Below are positions 1-9,959 of a stretch of DNA of 64,000 nt, in pieces. The DNA is from Solirubrobacteraceae bacterium (GTDB lineage: Bacteria; Actinomycetota; Thermoleophilia; Solirubrobacterales; Solirubrobacteraceae). The stretch's first letter is position 1, and every line of letters starts with the position of its first letter. The stretch covers positions 290,295 through 354,294 of the forward strand of contig JAUJOT010000001.1 in assembly GCA_030447505.1 (NCBI GenBank), written 5' to 3'. Position numbers and translations under genes: made by a program. A model generated the notes under the pieces. It did no database searches. It worked only from the letters and a program-made list of their open reading frames with translations, and was not told where the DNA came from.

Positions 1-153
1 CAGACGCAGCCGAGCGCTGGACAGGCGGCCTCGACTGGTCTACCTCGACGCCTAGCACGCGTCTTCACCCGCGATCGCGCCGGGCCGCGGCTAGCGGCCT
101 GGCGTGGCCGCTGAGGGTCGCGCAGGCATCCCTGACGAGAAATCGAGGTTGGG

Positions 154-345
154 TCAAGCAGCGGCGGCGTCCAGCGTGACGTGCTGGTCGAGCGCTTCGA
201 GCTGGGCGATCAGGCGCTTGATCTGGCGGTCGGGGTTGCGGCGAAAGAGTCGCCGCCGGGGTCGCGGTACAGCTCGCCGATGCTCAGCATGTGCCAGATC
301 GCGGTCAGCATCGAGTGCTTGATGGCGCCGAGCGTCGTGCGCGTA
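154..345 (-). mobile_element. IS110-type transposase C-terminal remnant (decayed)
   Basis: Read on the minus strand, two adjoining frames together give the typical C-terminal end of an IS110-family (Transposase_20) transposase. One frame has AIKHSMLTAIWHMLSIGELY followed by a D-P-G-G-D turn; after a frame change near position 250 the other has NPDRQIKRLIAQLEALDQHV and ends VTLDAAAA-stop. The catalytic N-terminal RuvC-like part is missing, so this is a dead fragment. The flanks at 1-153 and 346-484 show no convincing gene. Family assignment is from remembered motifs. Confidence 0.55.
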
Positions 346-484
346 GGCGGCGAACAGTGGCGGATGAGGTCGGAGCGATACCAGGGCTGCCGCGGACCAG
401 GCGTTCGTCTGCCCAGCGAGCAGCGGCGTCCTGATCGTCATCCTGACCGCACCCGCTCCCGCCGGGATCGCGATCGGCGCCGTC

Positions 485-688
485 ATGTGGCTGCTCGGAG
501 GCCGGATGGGCACCGCAACGGTGAAGATGGCGTTCGGGCAGCGCGTCTACCGCTCCCCCGTCGACGACGAGACACGCGCGCGCTGGCTGGACCGTGAGGA
601 CCGCCTGATGATCGCCGCTTACCTGACCGTGCTGCTGATCGCGCTTCTCAAACTGACGGGATCCGCGATCGCTGATCGCCGCCTGTAG
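485..688 (+). CDS. small putative membrane protein
   Basis: The product is at least 67 residues. The frame stays open upstream of the ATG and encodes another hydrophobic stretch (V-L-I-V-I-L-T and following), so the real start may be an upstream GTG and the protein about 90-100 residues. It has an N-terminal hydrophobic segment, a charged middle rich in Arg and Asp, and a C-terminal hydrophobic helix (AAYLTVLLIALLKLTG). I do not recognise the family. It lies between the IS110 remnant and a convergent sugar ABC operon, and could be the surviving part of a gene hit by the insertion. Confidence 0.35.
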   Translation: MWLLGGRMGTATVKMAFGQRVYRSPVDDETRARWLDREDRLMIAAYLTVLLIALLKLTGSAIADRRL

Positions 689-720
689 GCAGTAGATCGC
701 CGGCAGCGTCGCCGCCCTCC

Positions 721-1560
721 TCACTTCACCGAGCCGGCGAGCAGCCCCTGCACGAAGTAGCGCTGGAAGGCCAGGAAGACGATCAGCGGGATCGCGAGCG
801 ACACGAAGGAGGCCGGTGCGATCAGCTCGATATTCGTGCCGAACTGTCGCAGCTGGGAGAAGATCGCGACCGTGATCGGCTGCGTGTCGCGGCCGAACGT
901 GAGCGCGACGATGAGGTCGTTCCAGGTCCAGAGGAACTGGAAGATGGCCAGCGAGGCGATCGCCGGGAGGCCGAGCGGCAGCACGAGCTTGAAGAAGATG
1001 CGCATCTCCGACGCGCCGTCGATGCGCGCCGACTCGAGGATGTCCTTTGGGATCCCGACGAAGAAGTTGCGCAGCAGGAAGATCGCGAACGGCATGCCGA
1101 ACGCGACGTGAAACAGCATCAGCCCCAGGGCGGTGTCGAAGAGGCCGGTGGTGTTGTAGAGCGAGAAGATCGGGATCAGCGCGACCTGCAGCGGCACGAC
1201 CAGCAGCGCGATCACGACGACGAAGAGGATGTCGCGCCCGGGGAACTCCAACCACGCGAACGCGTAGCCGGCCAGCGCTGCGACGATGACGAGGATGACG
1301 GTGTTGCCGACGGCGACCTGGACGGTCACCCAGAGCGCGGTCGTGAGCTCGTTGTTGTCGAAGAGCTTGTCGTAGTTCTCGAAGGCCGCCTTGCTCGGCT
1401 CGCTGACGAGGTTCCACCAGCCCTCGCTGCCGATGATGTCGGCCGGCATCAGCGAGGTCAGCAGGAGGCCGAGCGTCGGGACCATCCAGAGGACCGCGAC
1501 GAAGATCAGCACGAGGTGCACGGGCAGCTTGCGAGTGGCGTTCGCGATACGAGCGGCCAT
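721..1560 (-). CDS. carbohydrate ABC transporter permease, MalG type
   Basis: Inner-membrane permease of 279 residues with six predicted hydrophobic segments. The EAA loop that contacts the ATPase is seen at ESARIDGASEMRIFFKLVLP. This fits the CUT1 family (MalG/UgpE/MsmG type), which pairs with a MalF-type permease. It is the last gene of a four-gene leftward operon (ATPase, binding protein, permease F, permease G) and lies 3 bp after the neighbouring permease. The substrate cannot be read from the sequence; an oligosaccharide or polyol is likely. Confidence 0.9.
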   Translation of the reverse strand: MAARIANATRKLPVHLVLIFVAVLWMVPTLGLLLTSLMPADIIGSEGWWNLVSEPSKAAFENYDKLFDNNELTTALWVTVQVAVGNTVILVIVAALAGYAFAWLEFPGRDILFVVVIALLVVPLQVALIPIFSLYNTTGLFDTALGLMLFHVAFGMPFAIFLLRNFFVGIPKDILESARIDGASEMRIFFKLVLPLGLPAIASLAIFQFLWTWNDLIVALTFGRDTQPITVAIFSQLRQFGTNIELIAPASFVSLAIPLIVFLAFQRYFVQGLLAGSVK

Positions 1561-1563
1561 CGG

Positions 1564-2904
1564 TCAGACCTCCCTTCGAAAGCGGCGCACGTTCAGCGCC
1601 AGCACCGGGATCACCAGCAGGAACAGGAAGACCGCGATCGCCGAGCCCAGGCCGAAGTCGTTCACGCCGCCGAACGAGGTCCGCCACATCGCGAGCGCGA
1701 TGACGTTCGCGTCGTCCTGCGAGGAGCCGGGGGCGACCGACAGCACGATGTCGAACACCTTCAGGACGTTGATGAGCATCGTGATGAAGACGACGGACAG
1801 GACCGGCGCGAGCAGCGGCACGGTCACGCGCCGAAAGACCTGCCACTCCGTGGCGCCGTCGGTCCGCGCGGCCTCCAGCACCTCGCGCGAGATCGCCGAC
1901 AGGCCGGCGGCGATCACGACCATCGCGAAGCCCGCCCACACCCAGATGTAGGCGATCATCACCGCCGGCGTGATCAGCTTCGGGCCGAGCCACGACGTCC
2001 CTTCGTAGGGCGCCGCGAAGGTCTTCGCGGCGAGCGCGACGCGGTAGCTCCCCGCGTCGACCGACTCGAAGACGAAGCCGCCGTCGGCAGCGGTGGTCCT
2101 CGACGCCAGCGTCCTGCCGGCCGTGTCGCGCAGCTCGACCGTCGCGCCGGGGACGCCGAGCTCGTCGGGCTCGACTCGCCCGGGCTGCCCGCCGCCGGGC
2201 CTGAAGTCGCGCCACACCGTTCCGCTGATCGCATCCGAACCGGCCGCCGGCGTCGCGGCCTGCCGCGCCCCGCCCGGGACCTCCTTCGGCGGGATCGCCG
2301 TCAGCCCGAGCAGCGCGCTGGCGCCGGGCCGCACGGGCGTCGCCAGGACGAATCCGCGCTCGGCGCTACCTCGCAGTGCCGGCGTCGACGGGTTGGCAGC
2401 CGCGAGCACGCCGTCGTCCTTGAAGGCATCGCGCACGACGCCGATCGACGCGTTCAGCGCGCCCTTGTCGGGCGTCTTCTCGTACATGATGTGCCAGATC
2501 ACGCCCGCCGCGAACAGCGAGATCGCCATCGGCATGAAGACCACCGTCTTGAACGCCACAGACCAGCTCACGCGCTCGGTCAGCACCGCGAAGATGAGCC
2601 CGATCGCCGTCACCAGCGCGGGCACGACGCCGACCCAGATCGCGTTGTTCTTGATCGCGGTCAGCAGCGTCTCGTTCGTGAAGATCTCGCGGTAGTTGTC
2701 GACGAAGACGAAGTCGCTGCCGGAGCGGTCGAAGAAGCTGCGGATCAGCGTCCGGATCGTCGGATAGACGAGCCAGACGCAGAGGAAGATCAGCGCCGGC
2801 CCGAGGAACAACGCGGTGACGGCCTGCCGGCGCCAGCGCCCGGTCCCGGACCCTTGCGGGTCCGGCACCGTCGCCCGCGTCGGGGCTGCGCTGACGCCGG
2901 CCAC
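1564..2904 (-). CDS. carbohydrate ABC transporter permease, MalF type, with an extracytoplasmic insert domain
   Basis: Permease of 446 residues, well above the usual 290-320. TM1 is near residues 28-50. The EAA loop lies near 344-362 (EAARTDGATEWQVFRRVTVP) and further helices follow. Between about residues 143 and 308, in what should be an external loop, there is a soluble insert. Its second half (about 226-296, from SGTVWRDF through VPGATVELRD to GSYRVALAA) looks like an SdrD B / Cna-B beta-sandwich. The insert could help dock the binding protein, as the MalF P2 loop does. It works with the MalG-type permease at 721-1560 and the solute-binding lipoprotein just upstream. Confidence 0.88.
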   Translation of the reverse strand: MAGVSAAPTRATVPDPQGSGTGRWRRQAVTALFLGPALIFLCVWLVYPTIRTLIRSFFDRSGSDFVFVDNYREIFTNETLLTAIKNNAIWVGVVPALVTAIGLIFAVLTERVSWSVAFKTVVFMPMAISLFAAGVIWHIMYEKTPDKGALNASIGVVRDAFKDDGVLAAANPSTPALRGSAERGFVLATPVRPGASALLGLTAIPPKEVPGGARQAATPAAGSDAISGTVWRDFRPGGGQPGRVEPDELGVPGATVELRDTAGRTLASRTTAADGGFVFESVDAGSYRVALAAKTFAAPYEGTSWLGPKLITPAVMIAYIWVWAGFAMVVIAAGLSAISREVLEAARTDGATEWQVFRRVTVPLLAPVLSVVFITMLINVLKVFDIVLSVAPGSSQDDANVIALAMWRTSFGGVNDFGLGSAIAVFLFLLVIPVLALNVRRFRREV

Positions 2905-2910
2905 CGTCGG

Positions 2911-4232
2911 CTACTTGAACGCCCTGGCTGCCGCGAACTCGAGCTTGCGCGCGGTTGCGTCGACGTTGCTCGGCTTCTGGAGGAAGTCCTGCAGGATCTT
3001 CCACTCGCCCTGTCCGGGCGTCCCGCCGAACGCCGCCGGCGCCAGATCGGACATGTCGAAGCGGAACGTCTCGGCCTTGCCGATCGCGCTCGCCGTCTTG
3101 CGGGTGATCTCGTCGGGGTACACCGACTCGTCCACGTTCTTGTTGGCCGAGGAGAAGCCGCCGCGCCGGGCCCAGATCTCCTGCGCCTCGCTGCTCACGA
3201 GGTACTCGAACAGCGCCCGCGCCGCAGGCGTGTCCTTGAACATCACAAGCGAGTCCCCGCCGCCGACGACCGCGTTGTCGCCATCGCCGATGCTCGGGAA
3301 GGGGAACACGTCGTAGCCGGTCTTCGGCTCGAGCTTGGTCTTGTCGGCGACGACGCCGGGAACGAAGTCGCCCTCGATCACGAGCGCCGCCTTCGGCGAG
3401 CTCGTGAAGACGTTCGCGACCGACACCGGGAACTCCGTCTGCAGGGCGCCGGAGGTCCCGCCGGCGATGTTCCCCCTGTCGCCGAGGATCTTCGCCATCG
3501 TCCGCAGAGCGTCCTTCACGGACTGGTCGGTCCACTTGATCTCATGCTTGGCGAGCTGGTCGTACTTCTCCGGCCCCGCCTGGCGCAGGTAGATGTTCTC
3601 GAAGAGGTCGGTCAGCGTCCAGCCGTCGGCTCCGGCGATCGAGTACGCCGGCAGGCCGGAGGCCTTCAGCGTCTTTGCGGCCTCGAGCAGCTCCTCGAAG
3701 GTGCCCGGGGGCTCCACGCCCGCGTCCTCGAAGGCCTTCACGTTGAACCAGACCGTCGACTTGTTCGCCGCCTTGAAGACGACGCTGTAGAGCTTGCCGT
3801 TGATCGTGCCCTGCTTGACGAAGTCCTCCGAGTAGTTCTCGGCAACGGCGTCCCGCGCGAAGTCCACAGGCTTCGCTGCTCCCTTCTTGGCGAACTCCTC
3901 GATCAGGCCGGGCTGGGCGATCGTGGCGAAATCGGGCGGACGGCCGCCCTCCACGGCGGTTCCGACGACCGTCGGGAGGTTGTCGCCGGCGGACCTGTAC
4001 TTCACGCGGACGTTGGGATGCGTCTTCTTGAAGCCGTCGAGCACGGCCTGGAAGCTCTTCTGCTCGGCGCCCGTCCAGACACCGACGACCTCGACGTCGC
4101 CCGAGACGTTGGACGTCTCGGCGCCGGCGCCTGCGGCCGGCTGGTCCTGCTCGTCGTCGTCGCCGCAGCCGGTGGCGAAGGCGAGCGCGAGCGCGAGCAG
4201 CAGCGCGGGAGCGCGACTGGGGATGCGACGGT

Positions 4233-4236
<4 letters not shown>
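2911..4236 (-). CDS. ABC transporter extracellular sugar-binding lipoprotein
   Basis: Family 1 solute-binding protein of 441 residues. The N-terminus has basic residues, a hydrophobic stretch and a lipobox ending F-A-T-G-C at about residue 24, so the mature protein should be lipid-anchored outside the membrane. The body begins [20 protein letters not shown] and carries the usual periplasmic-binding fold elements. It captures the sugar and delivers it to the two permeases downstream. The start overlaps the end of the ATPase gene by 4 bp, showing translational coupling. The exact ligand is unknown. Confidence 0.9.
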
Positions 4237-5459
<1,223 letters not shown>

Positions 5460-5542
5460 GTCACTCCTCCCTGACCCTCAAAGCGAGCAGGCTAGTGCGA
5501 CTGAACGCGTCCGTCCACCCGCAACGTGCGAGGATCGCTGGG

Positions 5543-7486
5543 ATGGCGGACTTGAGGTTTGTGCAGACGCGAGCGACAGCCGCGCGCTTCACGTTCAACA
5601 AGCGCGACGGCAGGATCGTTCTCGCCGAGCGCTCCGACGGTGTCGAGGTTCGCTACGTCGAGGCGGATGCATGGACGCAGCTTGCAGCGGGTGAAACGGT
5701 GCCGGCTCCGCTTGCGTACGAGGGGCTGATGTCGGTGGTCGCGGCGCAGTCGGGCTTCTATCGCGCGCTCATCCACCACGTCGACGGCTCGGGCCGGTTG
5801 CTGGACGAGCTGTCCGTCGAGCTGCACGTCCTGCACGTGCGCGTCGACGTCGACGCCGACAGAGACGGCGTGATCGGCGACAACGAGGAGGGCAAGCGCA
5901 ACTGGGTCTGGGGCGAGCAGCAGCGCGGAGCGATCGCGCTGGTCAACAACGATCGCGACAGCGCGTCGCTGACGCTGCGCCAGGCCGAGGACTCCGAGCT
6001 CACCGAGGTGCTGGTGCGGCCGACCCGCACGCCGCTTCCGCCCGAATGCGAGCTCGTGCTCGTGCTGACGCGCGACGAGGCGGTTCGCGTCTCGATCTAT
6101 CGCGCGGTCAATCGAGGTCTCGAGCTTCTGCTGGGCCGCGACCCGACCGACGACGACGCCGAGCCGCGGACGGTCTCGCCGCCGCTGGGCGCCGAGGGCG
6201 CGCGCTGCTTCCTCGAGGCGCACGAGTACCCGGGGCCCTTCTTCGAGGGTCTGCTGACGCTCGAGCTGCAGCTGCGCGAACAGGGCCGCGCGGTCGGCAA
6301 CGATCGAGCGGTCGTGCGTGTCGCGCCCTGGATCATGACTCCCAACACGCTGCCGGTCGAGGAGGTCTACGCCTGCGACACGCGCGCGACACAGGTCCCC
6401 AACACGGAGTTCCTGCGCGAGCTCAAGGACGTCTGCCGGTCGCTCGACGTCCCGCTGCGGGTCGTGCCCGTCGACGAGCACCAGGGCGACCGCTGGATCC
6501 AGGACGAGGTCGAGTTCGGCTTCAGCGAGAGCCCGACGCACATGCTGCCCGTCGTCTGCGACAGCCCGCGCGACAGGGAGCTCGACCACTGGTCGCGCCT
6601 TCAGGTCGGGCCGGATCTCGGTCACTTCCAGCTCGCCGGCAGCACGCCGAACTCGCTGGACTCCTTTGGGAACCTCGAGGTGAGCCCGCCGGTGACCGTG
6701 CGCGGACGGCGCTACCCGTTCGGCCGCATCGTCTTCGGTGGCCGTGAGTACGGCGACTACCGCGAGGCGTCGCGGCAGATGATGCCCGAGCTGCGTCGCT
6801 TCCTGCACGCACAGCGCGTCCAGGCGCCGATCGAGCTCTACACCGACTGGCTGACCGTCGGCCACGTGGACGAGATCGTCAGCTTCGTGCCGGCACGCAA
6901 CGAGAAGGGCTTTCAGGTGCTGCTGGCGTCGCCGCGCAAGGCTCGGGCGGTGCTCGCCAGGCTCGTCGAGGAGGGGCACGGCGATGCCGTGATGTTCGAG
7001 GGCCTTCGCCGCGGTGACCCCGAGACGGGGCGCCCCGCCGCGGTCCGCGTCCAGCAGCTCACCTCGAACCTGCTGTTCTGGGAGGCGAACGAGACCTTTC
7101 AGACGAGCATGGACCTCAACCGCGAGATGCTGTTGATGGAGCTCGACGTCGGCGAGGCGGACGTCGTCGAGCTTCCGGTGCTGTTCTGGCCGCCGACGGC
7201 GTCTGACCCGCGCACGGCCGCGTTCTTCCCGGACATGGTCAATCAGCTCGTGATCGGCGACGTCAGCGTCGTGCCGCGCCCGTACGGCCCGCGGATCGAC
7301 GGCGTCGACGCGTTCGAGCGCGCGTTTCGCGACGCCCTGCCCGAGCGGGACGTGCGCTTCGTCGACGACTGGTACGCCTACCACGAACAGCTCGGCGAGG
7401 TGCACTGCGGGACGAACGCTCGTCGCCGCCCCTGGCCGGACCTGCATTGGTGGGAGCACCGCCCGGACGGCGCGTTCGACATCTGA
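5543..7486 (+). CDS. protein-arginine deiminase (PAD family)
   Basis: Predicted to convert peptidyl-arginine to citrulline with release of ammonia, using calcium. The 647-residue protein aligns by eye over its whole length with animal PADs. A middle-domain calcium loop has DVDADRDGV (residues 102-110). The catalytic domain has RWIQDEVEFGF with Asp321, SLDSFGNLEVSPPVTVRGR, WLTVGHVDEIVSFVPA with His441 and Asp443, and GEVHCGTNARR with nucleophile Cys622. These match Asp350, His471, Asp473 and Cys645 of human PAD4. There is no signal peptide, so it should be cytoplasmic. The ATG at 5543 is preferred over 5495 because the family-like sequence begins there and a GAGG precedes it. The neighbours give no hint of the target protein. 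Confidence 0.92.
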   Translation: MADLRFVQTRATAARFTFNKRDGRIVLAERSDGVEVRYVEADAWTQLAAGETVPAPLAYEGLMSVVAAQSGFYRALIHHVDGSGRLLDELSVELHVLHVRVDVDADRDGVIGDNEEGKRNWVWGEQQRGAIALVNNDRDSASLTLRQAEDSELTEVLVRPTRTPLPPECELVLVLTRDEAVRVSIYRAVNRGLELLLGRDPTDDDAEPRTVSPPLGAEGARCFLEAHEYPGPFFEGLLTLELQLREQGRAVGNDRAVVRVAPWIMTPNTLPVEEVYACDTRATQVPNTEFLRELKDVCRSLDVPLRVVPVDEHQGDRWIQDEVEFGFSESPTHMLPVVCDSPRDRELDHWSRLQVGPDLGHFQLAGSTPNSLDSFGNLEVSPPVTVRGRRYPFGRIVFGGREYGDYREASRQMMPELRRFLHAQRVQAPIELYTDWLTVGHVDEIVSFVPARNEKGFQVLLASPRKARAVLARLVEEGHGDAVMFEGLRRGDPETGRPAAVRVQQLTSNLLFWEANETFQTSMDLNREMLLMELDVGEADVVELPVLFWPPTASDPRTAAFFPDMVNQLVIGDVSVVPRPYGPRIDGVDAFERAFRDALPERDVRFVDDWYAYHEQLGEVHCGTNARRRPWPDLHWWEHRPDGAFDI

Positions 7487-7509
7487 TATCGGGCACCTGC
7501 GCGCGCGTT

Positions 7510-8103
7510 TCATTCCCGCCCCTCCCGCCCTGATGCGTCGAGCGGCCCGCTGAGGTAGCGCTGCAGGTTCGGTGCGAGCGCGGCGGCGACGGTCTCCGGG
7601 GGCAGCGACGCGAGCGGCTCGATGCCGACGATGTAGCGCGCCATGACGAGGCCGACGATCTGCGAGCCGACCAGGCTGGTGCGCAGGTCGCCGTCGTCGA
7701 CTCCGAGCGCGTCGACGATGCGGGCGAAGACCTCGCGCGTGATCAGCGCGCGGACCATGCGCGCCGCCTCGGGCTCCGAGGCGGCGGCGCGGACGAGTCC
7801 GGTGATGCGGCGACGGGCCTCGGGGTCCTCGAGCGTGGCGAGCAGGAAGTCGGCGAGGCGCCGGCCGATCTGCTCGCGGTCGCCGGCGAAGATGACCGGC
7901 ACGACCTGCTCGGGGTCGAAGGGCAGCTCGACGACGTCGACGAGGAGCCGGTGCTTCGTGCCGAAGAAGTGGGCGACGAGCGCCGGGTCGACGCCGGCTT
8001 CGCGAGCGATCGAGCGCACCGACGTGCGGTCGTAGCCCTGCTCGGCGAACTGGCGCCCGGCAGCGGCGCGGATCGCCGCACGCGTGAGCCCCACGCCGAT
8101 CAC
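7510..8103 (-). CDS. TetR family transcriptional regulator
   Basis: DNA-binding repressor of 197 residues with a GTG start. The N-terminal helix-turn-helix is clear (AAAGRQFAEQGYDRTSVRSI, then EAGVDPALVAHFF), and the C-terminal ligand domain resembles the TetR_C subgroup with YIVGIEPLASLP. It is divergent from an ABC exporter gene only 20 bp away, the usual arrangement for a TetR protein controlling a drug or metabolite exporter. That exporter is now broken, so the regulator may have lost its main target. Confidence 0.88.
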   Translation of the reverse strand: MIGVGLTRAAIRAAAGRQFAEQGYDRTSVRSIAREAGVDPALVAHFFGTKHRLLVDVVELPFDPEQVVPVIFAGDREQIGRRLADFLLATLEDPEARRRITGLVRAAASEPEAARMVRALITREVFARIVDALGVDDGDLRTSLVGSQIVGLVMARYIVGIEPLASLPPETVAAALAPNLQRYLSGPLDASGREGRE

Positions 8104-8123
8104 GCGACGACGTCGCCGCGATC

Positions 8124-8813
8124 GTGCAGGATCTCGACGTCCGCCGCGGCGGCAAGTCCGTCCTGCGCGGCATCTCCATAAGCATTCCTCGTGGCGCCGT
8201 CACCGCCCTGCTCGGCCCCAGTGGATCGGGCAAGACGACATTGATCCGCGCCGTCGTCGGCGTACAGATCGTGCACGGCGGCGACGTGACCGTTCTCGGC
8301 CGCCCCGCCGGCTCGCGCGATCTGCGCCGCCGCGTCGCCTATGTCACCCAGGCCCCGTCGGTCTACGGCGACCTGACCGTGCGCGAGAACCTCGCCTACT
8401 TCGCACGCGTCATGTCCGCGCCGCGGCGACGCATCGAGGAGGTCGTCGAGACGGTCGACCTGCGCGACGAGCTCGACCGCATCGCCGGAACGCTGTCGGG
8501 CGGCGAGCGCTCACGCGCATCGCTCGCCGTCGCTCTGCTCGGCGAGCCGGAGCTGCTGGTCCTCGACGAGCCGACCGTCGGGCTGGATCCCGTCCTGCGC
8601 CAGAGCCTGTGGGAGACGTTCCACGCGCTGGCCGCCCGCGGCGTGACGCTGCTCGTCTCCACGCACGTGATGGACGAAGCGAGCCGCTGCGACGAGCTGG
8701 TGCTGATGCGCGACGGACGGATCGTCGCCACCGGGCCGCCCGAGCAGCTGCTGCGCGAGACCGGCAGCGACGACCTCGAGCAGGCGTTCATCGAGCTGGC
8801 ACAGCGCCAATGA
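8124..8813 (+). CDS. ABC exporter ATP-binding protein
   Basis: ATPase of 229 residues, probably for a drug or metabolite exporter of the ABC-2 class. Walker A is GPSGSGKTT, the signature is LSGGERSRASLAV, Walker B is ELLVLDEPTVGLD and the H-loop is STHVMDEA. An in-frame stop upstream leaves GTG 8124 as the start, although the reading frame before it (A-A-I-V) also looks protein-like. The following permease gene overlaps by 4 bp (ATGA) but is deleted internally, so the ATPase may be without a working partner. Confidence 0.88.
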   Translation: MQDLDVRRGGKSVLRGISISIPRGAVTALLGPSGSGKTTLIRAVVGVQIVHGGDVTVLGRPAGSRDLRRRVAYVTQAPSVYGDLTVRENLAYFARVMSAPRRRIEEVVETVDLRDELDRIAGTLSGGERSRASLAVALLGEPELLVLDEPTVGLDPVLRQSLWETFHALAARGVTLLVSTHVMDEASRCDELVLMRDGRIVATGPPEQLLRETGSDDLEQAFIELAQRQ

Positions 8814-9296
8814 GCGCCCGCGTCACGCTCGCCACCGCCTGGCGGGTCGGCGCCCAGCTGCGTCGCGACCCTCGCACGCTGGCGCTCATCTTCGTCGTTC
8901 CTCCCGCACTCGTGGCGCTGCTGAAGTACGTCTTCGGCAGCGGGGCCGGTCTGGGCGGTGATCGCACTCGCGATCTCCAACGCGATCGTCGGGATGGCCC
9001 TCGGCCTCTTCCTCAGCGCGTTCGCCCGCAGCGAGTTTCAAGCGGTGCAGTTCATGCCCGCATTCATCCTGCCCCAGCTGCTGCTCGCGGGGCTGTTCGT
9101 CCCGCGCGAGCGCATGCCGCAGCTGCTGCAGGCGGCCTCCGACGCGCTGCCGTTCACCTACGCCTACGAGGCGCTGGCCAAGGTCGCCGCCGACGACGTC
9201 GACGGTCGCTTCTGGGTCGACGTCGCGGTGATCTGCGGCTGCATCGTGCTCGCGCTCGCGCTCGGCGCGGCGACCCTGCGCAGACGCACGGCGTGA
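8810..9296 (+). pseudogene. ABC-2 type exporter permease, internally deleted and frameshifted
   Basis: The first about 46 residues (MSARVTLATAWRVGAQLRRD and onward to FGSGAG) match the start of an ABC-2 permease. The last about 112 residues, in another frame from about 8950 (AISNAIVGMALGLFLSAFAR to the C-terminus), match its end. The middle of roughly 90 residues is missing and the frame changes at about 8945-8955, so an out-of-frame deletion joined the two ends. A functional relative would be about 240-250 residues. The start overlaps the ATPase stop, confirming a former two-gene exporter operon. Confidence 0.75.
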
Positions 9297-9552
9297 CCGG
9301 CGCGCGCGGGCGGCGCCACGCAACCGTCTGGTTCGCCCGCAGCCAGCGTGCCGAGCGGGAGAGCGCCCCTTCCGCGTGGTAGGAGCGCTCTGCGAACGCG
9401 ATCGCACAGCGCTTCTCGTCGCGCTGAGCGAAACGCGCGTGTTCTTGCCGCAGTCGGCCAATGCGGAGCGTCCGCAGTCTCGCGCTCGACGACCCGTGTC
9501 GCGCTCCGCCCCGCTAGCCTGGCTGCAGCCCTGACGTCAGAGGAGAGCCAGC

Positions 9553-9753
9553 GTGCAGTTCACCGGGATCGTGAAGTCCTACGACGCCGACGAGGGCGTC
9601 GGCTACATCGTGCGAGAGCCCGACCGCCACGAGATCCTGGTGCGATCCAGCGGTCTCGCGCTTGGCGTCGACGCGCTGTACGAGGGCGACCGCGTGGCGT
9701 TCGACATCGACATGGGGACCAACGCGCAGGCGCGTAACGTGATGCGCACCTGA
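9553..9753 (+). CDS. small cold-shock-domain-like protein
   Basis: A 66-residue protein with the outline of a CspA-type OB fold: FTGIVKSYDADEGVGYIV at the N-terminus, then EGDRVAFDIDMG, and AQARNV near the end. The RNA-binding RNP1 box normally reads KGFGFI and is here G-V-G-Y-I-V, so nucleic-acid binding may be weaker or altered. An AGAGGAGAG ribosome site precedes the start closely. It stands alone between the broken exporter and SelO. Confidence 0.7.
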   Translation: MQFTGIVKSYDADEGVGYIVREPDRHEILVRSSGLALGVDALYEGDRVAFDIDMGTNAQARNVMRT

Positions 9754-9959
9754 GCGGTCAGCTCTGGACCGCTCGGTGGCAGAAGCGAGCTCGTCGAGCA
9801 CGCGCCAGCTGCTCCGATTCGCGCGAAGCGAGGAGCGGGAGTGCTTTATTCCCGTGTGACGGGCGCTCCACGGCGTCACACGCCGAGTGCTCCTCCTCCT
9901 GCGGCGGGCAGTGGTTGACGTCCTGCGCCTCGCCGACGGCTGCACCTGTCAGTCGCTAG

